Shown here in pieces: positions 7,560-15,111 of a DNA stretch of 36,800 nt. The DNA lies in contig JBOHRW010000114.1 of assembly GCA_050732935.1 (NCBI GenBank), positions 1-36,800 on the forward strand. Reading direction: 5' to 3'. This stretch comes from DASRVA01 sp050732935. Its GTDB lineage: Bacteria; Gemmatimonadota; Gemmatimonadetes; JACCXV01; JAHWKZ01. Below the pieces are notes generated by a model, which saw only the letters and a program-made list of their open reading frames with translations, made no database searches and had not been told where the DNA came from. Each line of letters opens with the position of its first letter. Within the stretch, counting starts at the first letter, position 1. The position numbers were made by a program, and so were the translations under genes.

Positions 7560-7710
7560 GGTTACCTCGCGGGAAGTGGTGGGAAAGCGACGTGACGGGA
7601 CAAGGTATCGACCGGGAGGATCGGGACAACGGGCGCCGGAGGCGCTTACCCCTCACGCAATGCGCGAAAGCGGGCAGCCTTCGGGCGGATTCGTCCGGGG
7701 AAGCGCCGGG

Positions 7711-10371
7711 CTACAGCGGCAGCCAGTAGGTGAACTTGATCGCGAGCACGTTCTCGCCGTCCGCGCCGAAGCTGTCGAGGAGCTCGTCGGGCCCCACGAG
7801 CCTGCCCCGCTTCTCGTCGGCCGAGCGGTTCTGCTGCCAGACGAGGAAGAGGGTCGAGCCGGGGCGCCACTCCCAGCGCATGACGAGGTTCGAGCGGAAG
7901 GAGAGGACGTCGAAGTCGGGGTTCTCGATCTCGAACGTCTCGCCGCCGGCCGTCACCGTGTAGTCGCCCGTCTCGCCGTCCCGCGCGAGCGTCGTGCCGC
8001 CGTCCTCGCCGTACAGGACGAGATCGTTCGTGCGCGGAGCCTCGAGCTCGCCGATCCCGAAGTAGCGGCCGCTGGAGGCAAACGGCTCCGCGTAGAGCTC
8101 GAGGTGGAGATCGGGGCTGAACGAGTAGCTGGCGCGAATCTGGGCGGCGATCTCGCTCCGGTCGATGAAGCCGAAGACATACCGGCGGCCGAACGTGGCG
8201 GCCGGGCCGCCATCGCGGGAAAGCAAGAACTGGCGGGAGTCGCGCGTCCGGATCCAGCGCGGTACCAGGGAGAGACCGAGCCGGTCGGTCGCCTGGAGAT
8301 GAAGCTCCGGGTCGATCCGATACTGCCAGCCGCCCAGCTCGTCGCGCCGCCCCAGGGAGCGGAGCCCCACCCGGGTGGGGTTGTTGAAGTTGCTGAAGAC
8401 CCCGACCGCCAGCCACCGGGAGCGGGGTGCCTCCATGAGCGGTCCGCCGCGGGTCAGGGCGTCGTCCAGGACGCGATGATCCTCTCCCGTTTCGACAAAG
8501 CCCTGCACGAAGTTGAGGAGCGTCCACTCGGCGATCAGGCCGACGTGCCCATCCTTGCGGACACGATCGAAGTTCCAGCTCTGGTTGGTGTAGGCGCCGA
8601 CCAGCCAGTTGCGGAAGACGTCCCCCGGATCCGTCTCGTGATAGAAGACCTCCACCCACGACTGGATGTCGTCGGCGCGACCCAGCCGGCCGACATCGTT
8701 GATCTCGAAGTCCGGCGAGTCCATCCACAGGCCGTGGTTCCACCGCCAGTGGCCCGTCCGCTTGCCGCCCCGAACCGCCATCGACCAGCCGGTCAGGGTC
8801 TCGCGGGTCGGGTCCAGCTCGACATGATCCTGGTCCGGGCGCTGGAAGAAGTGGGCGCTGCTCCGCTGGATGCGGCCGATGGCCGCGGTGTCGCCGGACA
8901 CGTGGCTGAACCCGACGTGGCCCAGAATCTCGTACCAGCCGTCGGTGAAGCGCTTGTTCCAGTCGATCCCGCCCGCGAAGGCGTGCTCGGGAACCCGCGC
9001 CGCCAGCTCGTCCGCCTCGGCGAAGTCGCGGTTCATCGCGGTCAGGGTGACCCCCACGGTCGATGCGTTGTCTCCGATCTGCTGCTGCAGCCGGAGCACG
9101 CCGTATTCGGTCAGCGGCTCGACCACGACCTCGTCGATCGAACCCGTCTCGACGTCGAAGGTCCGCGCCCGCTCGTCGTCGGTCACCGCGGCCAGCGCGC
9201 CCACGGTCAGCCCTGAAGGCAGCCGACCGGTGACCTTCCCGGCCCCGAGGATGGTGGTCGTGCGCGGGGTGTCGACGAAGTCCCCGCTCGCGCTTCCGTG
9301 CGGCTGGGCGCCGACCCGTCGCGAGTAGTAGTACTCGGGGCCCCCCGCCAGGAAGTTCTGTCGGCCCTCGGTGAAGAAGGGCCGGCGCTCGTCGAAGAAC
9401 GTCTCGAAGGCGGTCAGATTCACCTCGGCGGGGTCCGCCTCGACCTGGCCGAAGTCCGGGTTCACGGTGGCATCGAGCGTCAGGTTCGGCCCCAGCCCCA
9501 TCCGGAGGTCGAGTCCGGCCCTCAGATCGCGGTCGACCCGGTCGGTGAACGGATCCTCGCGGTCGAAGAGCGCGTCGGAGGTGATCGCGGCCGAGCTGGC
9601 CAGATAGGGGATGAGCTCGATCCGTCGCGTGGCGGGAACGTCGCGGATCCCCACCAGCTCGCCAAAGCGGGACGCCCAGCCGGTCTCGTCACGGGGCACG
9701 ACGATCCAGTAGTCGTCTTCGTTCAGGGTCGGTATGTAGCGGTTGATGTTGACGCCCCATATCAGCTCGGCGCCCGGATTGAAACGGAGCTGGGAGAAGG
9801 GAATCCGCATCTCGAGCGTCCAGCCGTCGTCCTCGACACGGGTACGGGCTGACCAGACGGGATCGAAGGTGTAGTCGCGCTCGTGCTCGTGGTCGACCGG
9901 GTGGTAGTAGTCGATGCGGACGCCCGCGGCCGTCGCCGCGAACGAGTAGGCCGTCCGCCGATCGTGGAAGGTGTCCAGCGAGACGATCAGACGTTCGGCC
10001 TGTCCCGATTCGTCCCGGCGCGTCATGAGATCGGCGATCCCCGCTCGATCCGAGCCCTGGAGTCGGGCGCCCACGTACAGCGCCGAACCGTCGTACAAAA
10101 AGGCCACCTCCGTGCGGAGGCTCGCCGGCGTCCCCTGCTCGGGCTCCTTCTGGGTGAAGTCGGTGAGCCATCGAGCCGAGCCCCAGGCCTGGTCGTCCAG
10201 CACTCCATCGACCTCGACGGACCCGGCGGTCACCTGGACGGCTTCGGCGCGCCGGGCGGCGGCGACGTGGATGTCGGTGCCGTCCGGCAAGGATTGCCCC
10301 CCGACGGCGCCGGGCGCGCCCGCCAGGCCGAGCGCGAGCAGGAAGCCGGCGGCGCGGCGGAGGGTCACCAC
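7711..10371 (-). CDS. DUF5916 outer-membrane protein with CBM9-like N-terminal domain
   Basis: An 886-residue exported protein. The signal peptide is about residues 1-26. Residues about 45-220 form a carbohydrate-binding family 9-like domain, seen in VEVDGVLDDQAW, EVAFLYDGSALYVGARLQ and DDGWTLEMRIPFSQLRF. The remainder matches DUF5916, a long beta-rich region (PDFGQVEADPAEVNLTAFET, then FFDERRPFFTEG) ending in an aromatic-rich C-terminus (KFTYWLPL) as in outer-membrane barrels. This architecture is often close to M38 amidohydrolase or peptidase systems and is abundant in Gemmatimonadota and Bacteroidota; the ligand is unknown. Start is GTG 10371 or the adjacent GTG 10368; neither has a clear ribosome site. 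The gene begins 42 bases after the M56 protease gene and is probably in the BlaI operon. Confidence 0.88.
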   Translation of the reverse strand: MVTLRRAAGFLLALGLAGAPGAVGGQSLPDGTDIHVAAARRAEAVQVTAGSVEVDGVLDDQAWGSARWLTDFTQKEPEQGTPASLRTEVAFLYDGSALYVGARLQGSDRAGIADLMTRRDESGQAERLIVSLDTFHDRRTAYSFAATAAGVRIDYYHPVDHEHERDYTFDPVWSARTRVEDDGWTLEMRIPFSQLRFNPGAELIWGVNINRYIPTLNEDDYWIVVPRDETGWASRFGELVGIRDVPATRRIELIPYLASSAAITSDALFDREDPFTDRVDRDLRAGLDLRMGLGPNLTLDATVNPDFGQVEADPAEVNLTAFETFFDERRPFFTEGRQNFLAGGPEYYYSRRVGAQPHGSASGDFVDTPRTTTILGAGKVTGRLPSGLTVGALAAVTDDERARTFDVETGSIDEVVVEPLTEYGVLRLQQQIGDNASTVGVTLTAMNRDFAEADELAARVPEHAFAGGIDWNKRFTDGWYEILGHVGFSHVSGDTAAIGRIQRSSAHFFQRPDQDHVELDPTRETLTGWSMAVRGGKRTGHWRWNHGLWMDSPDFEINDVGRLGRADDIQSWVEVFYHETDPGDVFRNWLVGAYTNQSWNFDRVRKDGHVGLIAEWTLLNFVQGFVETGEDHRVLDDALTRGGPLMEAPRSRWLAVGVFSNFNNPTRVGLRSLGRRDELGGWQYRIDPELHLQATDRLGLSLVPRWIRTRDSRQFLLSRDGGPAATFGRRYVFGFIDRSEIAAQIRASYSFSPDLHLELYAEPFASSGRYFGIGELEAPRTNDLVLYGEDGGTTLARDGETGDYTVTAGGETFEIENPDFDVLSFRSNLVMRWEWRPGSTLFLVWQQNRSADEKRGRLVGPDELLDSFGADGENVLAIKFTYWLPL

Positions 10372-10413
10372 CCGGTCACGCCGAGGAGGACGCTCATTCC
10401 GGGCGACGGCGCC

Positions 10414-11835
10414 TCACGGCGTGCGGACAGGTCGCGGAACCGCGACCAGCGTCGTGCGATGCGTCCGGACGTCGGGGATGTCGTCGGCCTCGTGCTCCTT
10501 CGACTCCGAGCACGATTCCGACTCGACCTCCGTCACCATGGTCACTCGCGAGAGCAGGCGCCCGTCGGCCACCATCGTGATCGTCGCCCTCTTGGTGACG
10601 TCACGATCGACGTGGATCGCCTGGGCCGTCGAAGTCCGCTCGTCGACCTGGTCGGGCGTCCCGGCGGGCGTGGCCTTCGGTGCCGGCGGAGGCGTCGCTT
10701 CAGGTGTGGGGGTCGCCTCAGGTGTGGGCGTCCCGGCGGGTGTGGGCTTCGCGGCGGGGATGCTCTTCGCGGCAGGTGCTTCGGTCGCCGCGGGCATCGC
10801 CGACGCACGGCTGGGCCGCTGCCGGGGCGCAGTCACGCTGAGCGGCAAGGGCAGGATTCCGCCCGGATCCTCAGCGACCGACGCGGGCGCAGGGGACGCC
10901 TCGGGATGCATGACCGCCAGCGGGACGACGAGAAGGGTCGCCAGGGCCCCGTGACCGAGCGCCGCGCGTCGCGAGACCCCGCCCCGGCGCCGACCGGCCT
11001 CGAGCACCGCCTTCAGGCGATCGCCGAGGGCCGAGCGGCCGGCCATCCCGAGGGCCGTGCTTCCGCCGGCGCCCGTGGCACACCAGCGAGCCACGGCGAG
11101 CAGATGCTCTGCATAGTCGCACGGCGACGAGCCGACGCGGATCACCCGGTCGTCGCACGCTCTCTCGCGCTCGATTCGCAGCCGTCCCGCCGCGAACCAG
11201 GCCAGCGGATTGAACCAGTGAATCGCGCAGGCGAGCCGGGCCAACATCTGGCTCAGGTAATCGTGTCGCTCGACGTGAGCGAGCTCGTGCAGGATCACGT
11301 CACGCTTCAACGCCTCGCTCCAGGCATCGGCCTCACGAGGGAGCAGGATCGTCGGTCGAAAGACGCCCCACATCATGGGCATCACCGAGCGGCGCGACAG
11401 AAGCAGCCGCACCCCGCGGGCGACGCCCATCTCGCCCGCGAGACGGGTGGCCAGGGCGGACCAGGAACCATGCTCCATCAGCACGGCGTCGCGGGCGAGC
11501 CACCAGACGCGCATCCGGCCGATGACGAATACGGTGAGGACCAGGAGCGTTCCGACCGCCCAGACGGTCAACCAGACCTGCGGCGAGCCGGTCGCGCCGC
11601 CATCCATCGCCGGAGCGCCATGGATGGCCGACACGGGTCTCACCGGCATCACGGCGATGCCCCAGCCAGGAAGAAGGGTCGCGAGCGCCGGCAAGACCAC
11701 GACGGCGGCCGTTCCGGTCGACCAGACGAGGTGACGCATGGCGGCGGACCGCGATCGCATCGCGGCGGCCACGGCCCCGGTCAAAGCCAGGACGATCGCT
11801 CCCTTGATCGCCATATCGAGCAGGACGGATTCCAT
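10414..11835 (-). CDS. BlaR1-like M56 membrane metalloprotease without a penicillin-binding domain
   Basis: A 473-residue membrane protein of peptidase family M56. Hydrophobic segments lie near residues 10-26, 40-58 and 88-106, followed by the zinc protease motif HELAHVERHD at about 183-192 and a further segment around 297-318. In the BlaR1/MecR1 paradigm the protease is activated by an external signal and leads to cleavage of the BlaI-type repressor encoded just before it. Unlike BlaR1, the C-terminal part has no SxxK/KTG penicillin-binding domain. It is a Pro/Ala/Thr linker with hexads PTPEAT and PTPAGT, then a short acidic domain of unknown fold, so the signal is probably not a beta-lactam. 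ATG 11835 follows the repressor stop in TAGTGATG; the in-frame GTG at 11838 is the alternative. Confidence 0.88.
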   Translation of the reverse strand: MESVLLDMAIKGAIVLALTGAVAAAMRSRSAAMRHLVWSTGTAAVVVLPALATLLPGWGIAVMPVRPVSAIHGAPAMDGGATGSPQVWLTVWAVGTLLVLTVFVIGRMRVWWLARDAVLMEHGSWSALATRLAGEMGVARGVRLLLSRRSVMPMMWGVFRPTILLPREADAWSEALKRDVILHELAHVERHDYLSQMLARLACAIHWFNPLAWFAAGRLRIERERACDDRVIRVGSSPCDYAEHLLAVARWCATGAGGSTALGMAGRSALGDRLKAVLEAGRRRGGVSRRAALGHGALATLLVVPLAVMHPEASPAPASVAEDPGGILPLPLSVTAPRQRPSRASAMPAATEAPAAKSIPAAKPTPAGTPTPEATPTPEATPPPAPKATPAGTPDQVDERTSTAQAIHVDRDVTKRATITMVADGRLLSRVTMVTEVESESCSESKEHEADDIPDVRTHRTTLVAVPRPVRTP

Positions 11836-11837
11836 CA

Positions 11838-12227
11838 CTATCGTCCCTCCTTCCTGGCGTCCTCTATGACACGCGCGAGACGGTCGAGCTCTTGCTTCGA
11901 CAGGTTGGATGCCGACACGTCCAGAAGGGTTGCCACGGCCTCCTCGAGCGAGTTGTCGAAGAACGTCTTGAGGACGCGTTTCACAGCCGAGCGGCGAGCC
12001 GCCTCGACGGGAACCGTCGCCCGATACACATAACGCGGTCCGTCCTGCCGATGTTCAAGGTGCCCCTTCTCCTCGAGCACCCGCAGCATGGCGCGAACCG
12101 CACTGTAGCTGGGGGGGTCGGGCAGGCGTCTCTGCACCTCCGCGGCCGTCACCTGGTCCAGCTCGTAAACGATGTCCATGATCTGGCGCTCTCTTCGGCT
12201 CAGATCGACGTGGGGGGACCTTCTCAT
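11838..12227 (-). CDS. BlaI/MecI-family transcriptional repressor
   Basis: A 129-residue winged-helix repressor. Residues about 10-75 form the DNA-binding domain (LSRRERQIMDIVYELDQVTAAEVQRRL, then SYSAVRAMLRVLEEKGHLEH) and the C-terminal helices (KRVLKTFFDNSLEEAVATLL, then LSKQELDRLARVIEDARK) dimerise. It should bind a dyad in its own promoter and be inactivated through the M56 protease encoded immediately downstream (its TAG overlaps the protease start region). ATG 12227 has AGAGG at suitable distance. A 16-bp dyad and a TTGACA lie upstream on this strand, consistent with autorepression. Confidence 0.92.
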   Translation of the reverse strand: MRRSPHVDLSRRERQIMDIVYELDQVTAAEVQRRLPDPPSYSAVRAMLRVLEEKGHLEHRQDGPRYVYRATVPVEAARRSAVKRVLKTFFDNSLEEAVATLLDVSASNLSKQELDRLARVIEDARKEGR

Positions 12228-12273
12228 CTCGACCTCTCGGGTGGCGTTTGCAGCTGTGCTGCGTTTTTAACAC

Positions 12274-12310
12274 TGCTATGTTCCTAGCATACTTCGGGGC
12301 ATGGTGTCAA
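12274..12310 (-). promoter_or_regulatory. Promoter/operator region of the BlaI operon
   Basis: On the minus strand TTGACA lies at 12305-12310. Downstream, at 12274-12289, is a dyad TGCTA-6 bases-TAGCA (plus strand TGCTATGTTCCTAGCA) that covers the expected -10 position. This is AT-rich against the surroundings. A BlaI dimer here would block its own promoter. The -10 hexamer itself is not clear (TAGGAA at 18 bases or TATGCT at 13), so the promoter call is weaker than the dyad. Confidence 0.55.
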
Positions 12311-12354
12311 CCCCGGGCATCCCGACCGGGTTCGTCGGGCCCGCGCCGACGCGC

Positions 12355-12360
12355 TATCTT
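12355..12360 (+). promoter_or_regulatory. Candidate -10 box, leaderless start of the glycosyltransferase gene
   Basis: TATCTT ends six bases before ATG 12367 and no ribosome-binding site is visible. The -35 side (TTCGTC at 12331-12336, 18 bases away) is weak. This is the same arrangement as at 741 and 21797. Confidence 0.45.
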
Positions 12361-12366
12361 GAGATC

Positions 12367-13119
12367 ATGATCTACTTTCTGGTCCCGGTCTACGACGAAG
12401 AGGGGACGATCGGTCTCGTCCTCTACAAGCTCCGCCAGGTCATGGAGAAGGTCCGCCAGGACTACCTGGTCATCGTCCTCGACGACGGCTCGTCGGACTC
12501 CACGGGCAAGGTCGTCGAAGCGTACCGTCCCAAGGTGCCGCTCAGGATCCTCCGCCACGCCCGGAACCAGGGCTTCGGGTCGAGCCTGGACCGCCTGCTG
12601 CGGGAAGCCGTCCGGCTGTCCCGCCACCCCGAAAGCGACGTCGCGATCCTCGTCGAGGCGGACTTTTCTCTCTCGCCGGATCCGGTTCCCGAGATGATCC
12701 GCGAGATCGAGGCCGGAGCCGACATCGTGATCGGGTCGCGGACGCGCCCCGAGCGTACGGTGGAGGCAATGCCGTTCGCGCGTCGGTTCAGCGACTGGGT
12801 ATCCTCGTCGGTCCTGAGGGCGGTGATGCCGATCCCGGGGGTGACCGACTACACGTCCAGCCTCCGCGCCTACCGCGTCGGGACGTTGAAGAGAGCGGTC
12901 ACCGCGCACCAGGAAGGGCTGATCACCTCACCGGGGACGTCTGCCAACGTGGAGATCCTCCTCCGGCTGGCTCGCTTCCACCCCACCATCGCCGAAGTCG
13001 AGGTCTCGCCCCGTTGCGACATCCGTCCACGGCCGTCGCGTCATGGCGTGAAGAGCGCCTTGAAGGGAGAGCTCAGCCTGACCGGCCGGATTGATCGCGT
13101 CACCGTTCCTCCGCGCTGA
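12367..13119 (+). CDS. Family 2 glycosyltransferase (polyprenyl-phosphate glycosyltransferase-like)
   Basis: A 250-residue GT-A fold enzyme. The N-terminus has the classical MIYFLVPVYDEEGTIG, then VLDDGSSDSTG, the nucleotide-sugar site, then VEADFSLSPDPVPEM (acidic metal-binding position) and IVIGSRTRPE. It resembles dolichol/polyprenyl-phosphate mannosyl- or glucosyltransferases, which load a sugar onto a lipid carrier at the inner face of the membrane, but lacks a C-terminal membrane domain, so it would be soluble or peripheral. An upstream in-frame ATG at 12301 is rejected: the protein family starts at 12367, and the extra stretch lies across the BlaI promoter. Donor and acceptor are unknown. 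Confidence 0.88.
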   Translation: MIYFLVPVYDEEGTIGLVLYKLRQVMEKVRQDYLVIVLDDGSSDSTGKVVEAYRPKVPLRILRHARNQGFGSSLDRLLREAVRLSRHPESDVAILVEADFSLSPDPVPEMIREIEAGADIVIGSRTRPERTVEAMPFARRFSDWVSSSVLRAVMPIPGVTDYTSSLRAYRVGTLKRAVTAHQEGLITSPGTSANVEILLRLARFHPTIAEVEVSPRCDIRPRPSRHGVKSALKGELSLTGRIDRVTVPPR

Positions 13120-13186
13120 CCTTCGCGAGATGGATCGACGCTCGCGCCGGAACCTCCGCGAGGGAACACGACCCGCCTCAGCGTCG

Positions 13187-13192
13187 TATTAA
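13187..13192 (+). promoter_or_regulatory. Candidate -10 box before the DUF3108 gene
   Basis: TATTAA ends six bases before ATG 13199, with no Shine-Dalgarno in between. GGAAC at 13163-13167 could be an ECF-type -35 element, but the spacing fits only loosely. Confidence 0.4.
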
Positions 13193-13198
13193 CGGTCG

Positions 13199-13966
13199 AT
13201 GAGACGCTGGATACCACCCCTCGCGCTGGCTCTCCTCCAGGCGCTGCCCGCTGCGGCTCAGACGCAGGCTTCGTATCGAGGCGAGCTGGCGTTCAAGCCG
13301 GGCGAACGGCTCGAGTACGCGGTCTCCTACGGGCCCGTGCCCGCCGGATCGATGGCGCTGGAGGTCGTGGAGCTGACCACCTATGCGGGACGACCGGCCT
13401 ACCATTTCGCCTCCGAGATCGAGAGCAACCGGGCGGTGTCGTACGTCTACCAGATCGACTCCAAGGAGGATGCCTGGCTCGACGCCGAGCGCCTCTACTC
13501 GCTCAGGTACAAGCGCGAGTCGGTCGAAAACGACCGATCGCACGATCGGGATTACACCTTCGACCAGGAGCGTCACCTTCGCATCGAGCCGGACGGCGAT
13601 AGCCTTCCGGCCAGCCCGCGCGCGGTCGACCAGCTCTCGATGATCTACTACCTGCGTCTCCTGCCCTACCAGGCGGGGGCCAGGTTCACGCTTCGCAACC
13701 AGGCCGATCCGGACGACAATCCGATCACCGTCAGGGTCCTGAAGAAGGAGCGCGTGAAGGTCCCCGCCGGGACATTCGAGGCGTGGGTCGTCGAGCTCGA
13801 GCTCGTGACCGACAGCGGGGTGTTCAAGAAGGGCGGCGACAACCGCATCTGGCTGACCGCCGACGAGCGTCACCTTCCGGTCAAGCTGTCGAGCAAGGTC
13901 GGCCTCGGGAGCTTCCAGGCGGAGCTGGTGAGCTATCGACCGGGCCAGTCCGTCTCCGCCCGCTAA
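13199..13966 (+). CDS. DUF3108-family periplasmic protein
   Basis: A 255-residue secreted protein. The signal peptide is residues 1 to about 21 (PPLALALLQALPAAAQ). The mature part has the DUF3108 layout: KPGERLEYAVSYGPVPAGSMALEVVE near the start, YHFASEIESN, YQIDSKEDAWLD, LSMIYYLRLLPYQAGARFTLR, and a C-terminal strand block with VKVPAGTFEAWVVEL and RIWLTADERHLPVKL. These are the family's conserved points. DUF3108 proteins are periplasmic beta-rich proteins of unknown role. The gene stands alone between the glycosyltransferase and the LPS operon, with its own -10-like box. Confidence 0.88.
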   Translation: MRRWIPPLALALLQALPAAAQTQASYRGELAFKPGERLEYAVSYGPVPAGSMALEVVELTTYAGRPAYHFASEIESNRAVSYVYQIDSKEDAWLDAERLYSLRYKRESVENDRSHDRDYTFDQERHLRIEPDGDSLPASPRAVDQLSMIYYLRLLPYQAGARFTLRNQADPDDNPITVRVLKKERVKVPAGTFEAWVVELELVTDSGVFKKGGDNRIWLTADERHLPVKLSSKVGLGSFQAELVSYRPGQSVSAR

Positions 13967-13997
13967 CGCCCTTCCAAGTCGTCCGCGGATCGTTCCG

Positions 13998-14027
13998 TTG
14001 ACGTACCAAGCGTCCCCTTCCTAAACT
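13998..14027 (+). promoter_or_regulatory. Sigma-70-type promoter of the deoxyhypusine-synthase-like/LPS operon
   Basis: TTGACG at 13998-14003 and TAAACT at 14022-14027 are 18 bases apart; the -10 hexamer is identical to the one before the gene at 741. Transcription would start near 14034, where a TTG opens a 21-codon frame. Confidence 0.65.
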
Positions 14028-14033
14028 CCCGGT

Positions 14034-14099
14034 TTGCCGTTCCGCGCGGCCCGACCGCGTCCTTCACGAACCTCCGCGCCCGACTCCGAGCGCCATTGA
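14034..14099 (+). CDS. Possible 21-residue leader peptide ahead of the deoxyhypusine-synthase-like gene
   Basis: The open frame starts with TTG exactly six bases after the -10 box and ends with TGA at 14097-14099, overlapping the TTG start of the next gene as TTGA. The peptide is Arg/Pro/Ser-rich (LPFRAARPRPSRTSAPDSERH) and matches nothing I know. Leaderless translation followed by stop-start coupling would explain how the next gene, which has no Shine-Dalgarno, is translated. It could equally be chance. Confidence 0.3.
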   Translation: MPFRAARPRPSRTSAPDSERH

Positions 14100-15055
14100 C
14101 GTCACGCTACGAGGCGGCCGACCTCGGGGCGGTCGCCCCGATACCCTTCGCCGACCGTCGCAACAAAGTCTCGGTCGGCCAGTTCGGCGAGGTGTTGGAC
14201 CCGCCGCCGGAGACGGCTCCGCTCATCTCGTCCCTGCCGGACATCCTGGCGGCCGCCGATCTCCGGAAGATCGTCCAGCGCTGGTCGGCCGCGCTGGACG
14301 CCGGCCGGGCCGTGGTACTGCTCGTGGGCGGTCACGTGGTCAAGACGGGCTGCTCGCCGTTCCTCGTCGATCTGGTGAACCGCGGATGGGTGAGCCATCT
14401 CGGTTTCAACGGCGCCACCGCGATCCACGACTTCGAGATCGCGTGCTTCGGCGAGACCTCCGAGGACGTGGCCGAGAACCTGGCGGACGGGACCTTCGGC
14501 CTGGCGGACGAAACGGGACGCTGGATGGCCGAGGCGGCCTCGCTCGCGGTCCGCGAGAACCTCGGGCTGGGCGAGGCGCTCGGACGCTGGCTCGTCGAAC
14601 GCGAGCCCCCCACGGCCCATGCCGGGTCGAGCCTGCTGGCGACGGCCTTCCGGCGAGATGTCCCGGTCACCGTCCATGCCGCGATCGGCGCCGAGATCGT
14701 GCATCAGCATCCGGCCTGCGACGGAGCCGCCATTGGGGCCGCGAGCCACCGCGACTTCCGGATCCTGGCCGCCAGCCTGCGCGATCTGCACGCAGGCGGG
14801 TTGGTGGCCAACCTGGGCTCCGCGGTGGTTCTCCCGGAGGTCTTCGTCAAGGCGCTCAACGTCGCCCGGCGCCTGTGGCCTCCGATTCGCTCCTTCACCG
14901 CCGTGGATCTCGACATGATCCGGCACTACCGACCCCAAGTGAACGTGATCGGGCGACCGGTGCTGGAGGGCGGCGAAGGAATCCACCTGACGGGGCATCA
15001 CGAGATCATGATCCCGCTTCTCTACTACGCCCTTCGTTCGGCGAGGAACCGTTGA
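14096..15055 (+). CDS. Deoxyhypusine-synthase-like protein
   Basis: A 319-residue protein resembling the deoxyhypusine synthase family, an NAD-dependent Rossmann-like fold that in archaea and eukaryotes transfers aminobutyl from spermidine to eIF5A. Fold markers are VVLLVGGHVVKTGCSPFLVDL, GWVSHLGFNGATAIHDFEIA, GETSEDVAENLADGTFG, a middle DVPVTVHAAIGAEIVH, and the C-terminal HLTGHHEIMIPLL. I find no lysine in the last 60 or so residues, where the catalytic lysine of true deoxyhypusine synthases sits, and bacteria lack eIF5A, so another reaction is likely. The TTG at 14096 is the only start that fits and overlaps an upstream stop. It is the first main gene of an operon with Kdo-kinase-like and heptosyltransferase-like genes, suggesting an envelope role (inference). 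Confidence 0.75.
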   Translation: MTSRYEAADLGAVAPIPFADRRNKVSVGQFGEVLDPPPETAPLISSLPDILAAADLRKIVQRWSAALDAGRAVVLLVGGHVVKTGCSPFLVDLVNRGWVSHLGFNGATAIHDFEIACFGETSEDVAENLADGTFGLADETGRWMAEAASLAVRENLGLGEALGRWLVEREPPTAHAGSSLLATAFRRDVPVTVHAAIGAEIVHQHPACDGAAIGAASHRDFRILAASLRDLHAGGLVANLGSAVVLPEVFVKALNVARRLWPPIRSFTAVDLDMIRHYRPQVNVIGRPVLEGGEGIHLTGHHEIMIPLLYYALRSARNR

Positions 15056-15111
15056 TTCGGCCGGGACGGGTCGAGGAGACGCTGGAAGCGATCAGGAGGA
15101 GGGCGCCCTGA
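15052..15111 (+). CDS. Possible 19-residue linking ORF between operon genes
   Basis: The frame starts with TTG 15052, overlapping the deoxyhypusine-synthase-like stop as TTGA, and ends with TGA 15109-15111, overlapping a CTG start candidate for the next gene as CTGA. The peptide is helical and charged (RPGRVEETLEAIRRRAP). Inside it lies AGGAGG at 15094-15099, well placed for the next gene. It may be a coupling ORF or the relic of a gene end; it is not a recognised protein. Confidence 0.3.
   Translation: MIRPGRVEETLEAIRRRAP

Noticed and set aside
10660..10790. Short tandem DNA repeats that might be a CRISPR or VNTR
   Set aside because: They encode the PTPEAT/PTPAGT linker of the M56 protein; there are no spacers and only a few imperfect units.
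9883..12033. 716-codon plus-strand open frame across the M56 and DUF5916 genes
   Set aside because: It is antisense to two well-supported genes, Arg/Gly/His-rich and without domains; long antisense frames are common at this GC content.
12301..12366. Earlier ATG for the family 2 glycosyltransferase
   Set aside because: It lies inside the BlaI promoter and adds residues before the family's conserved start.
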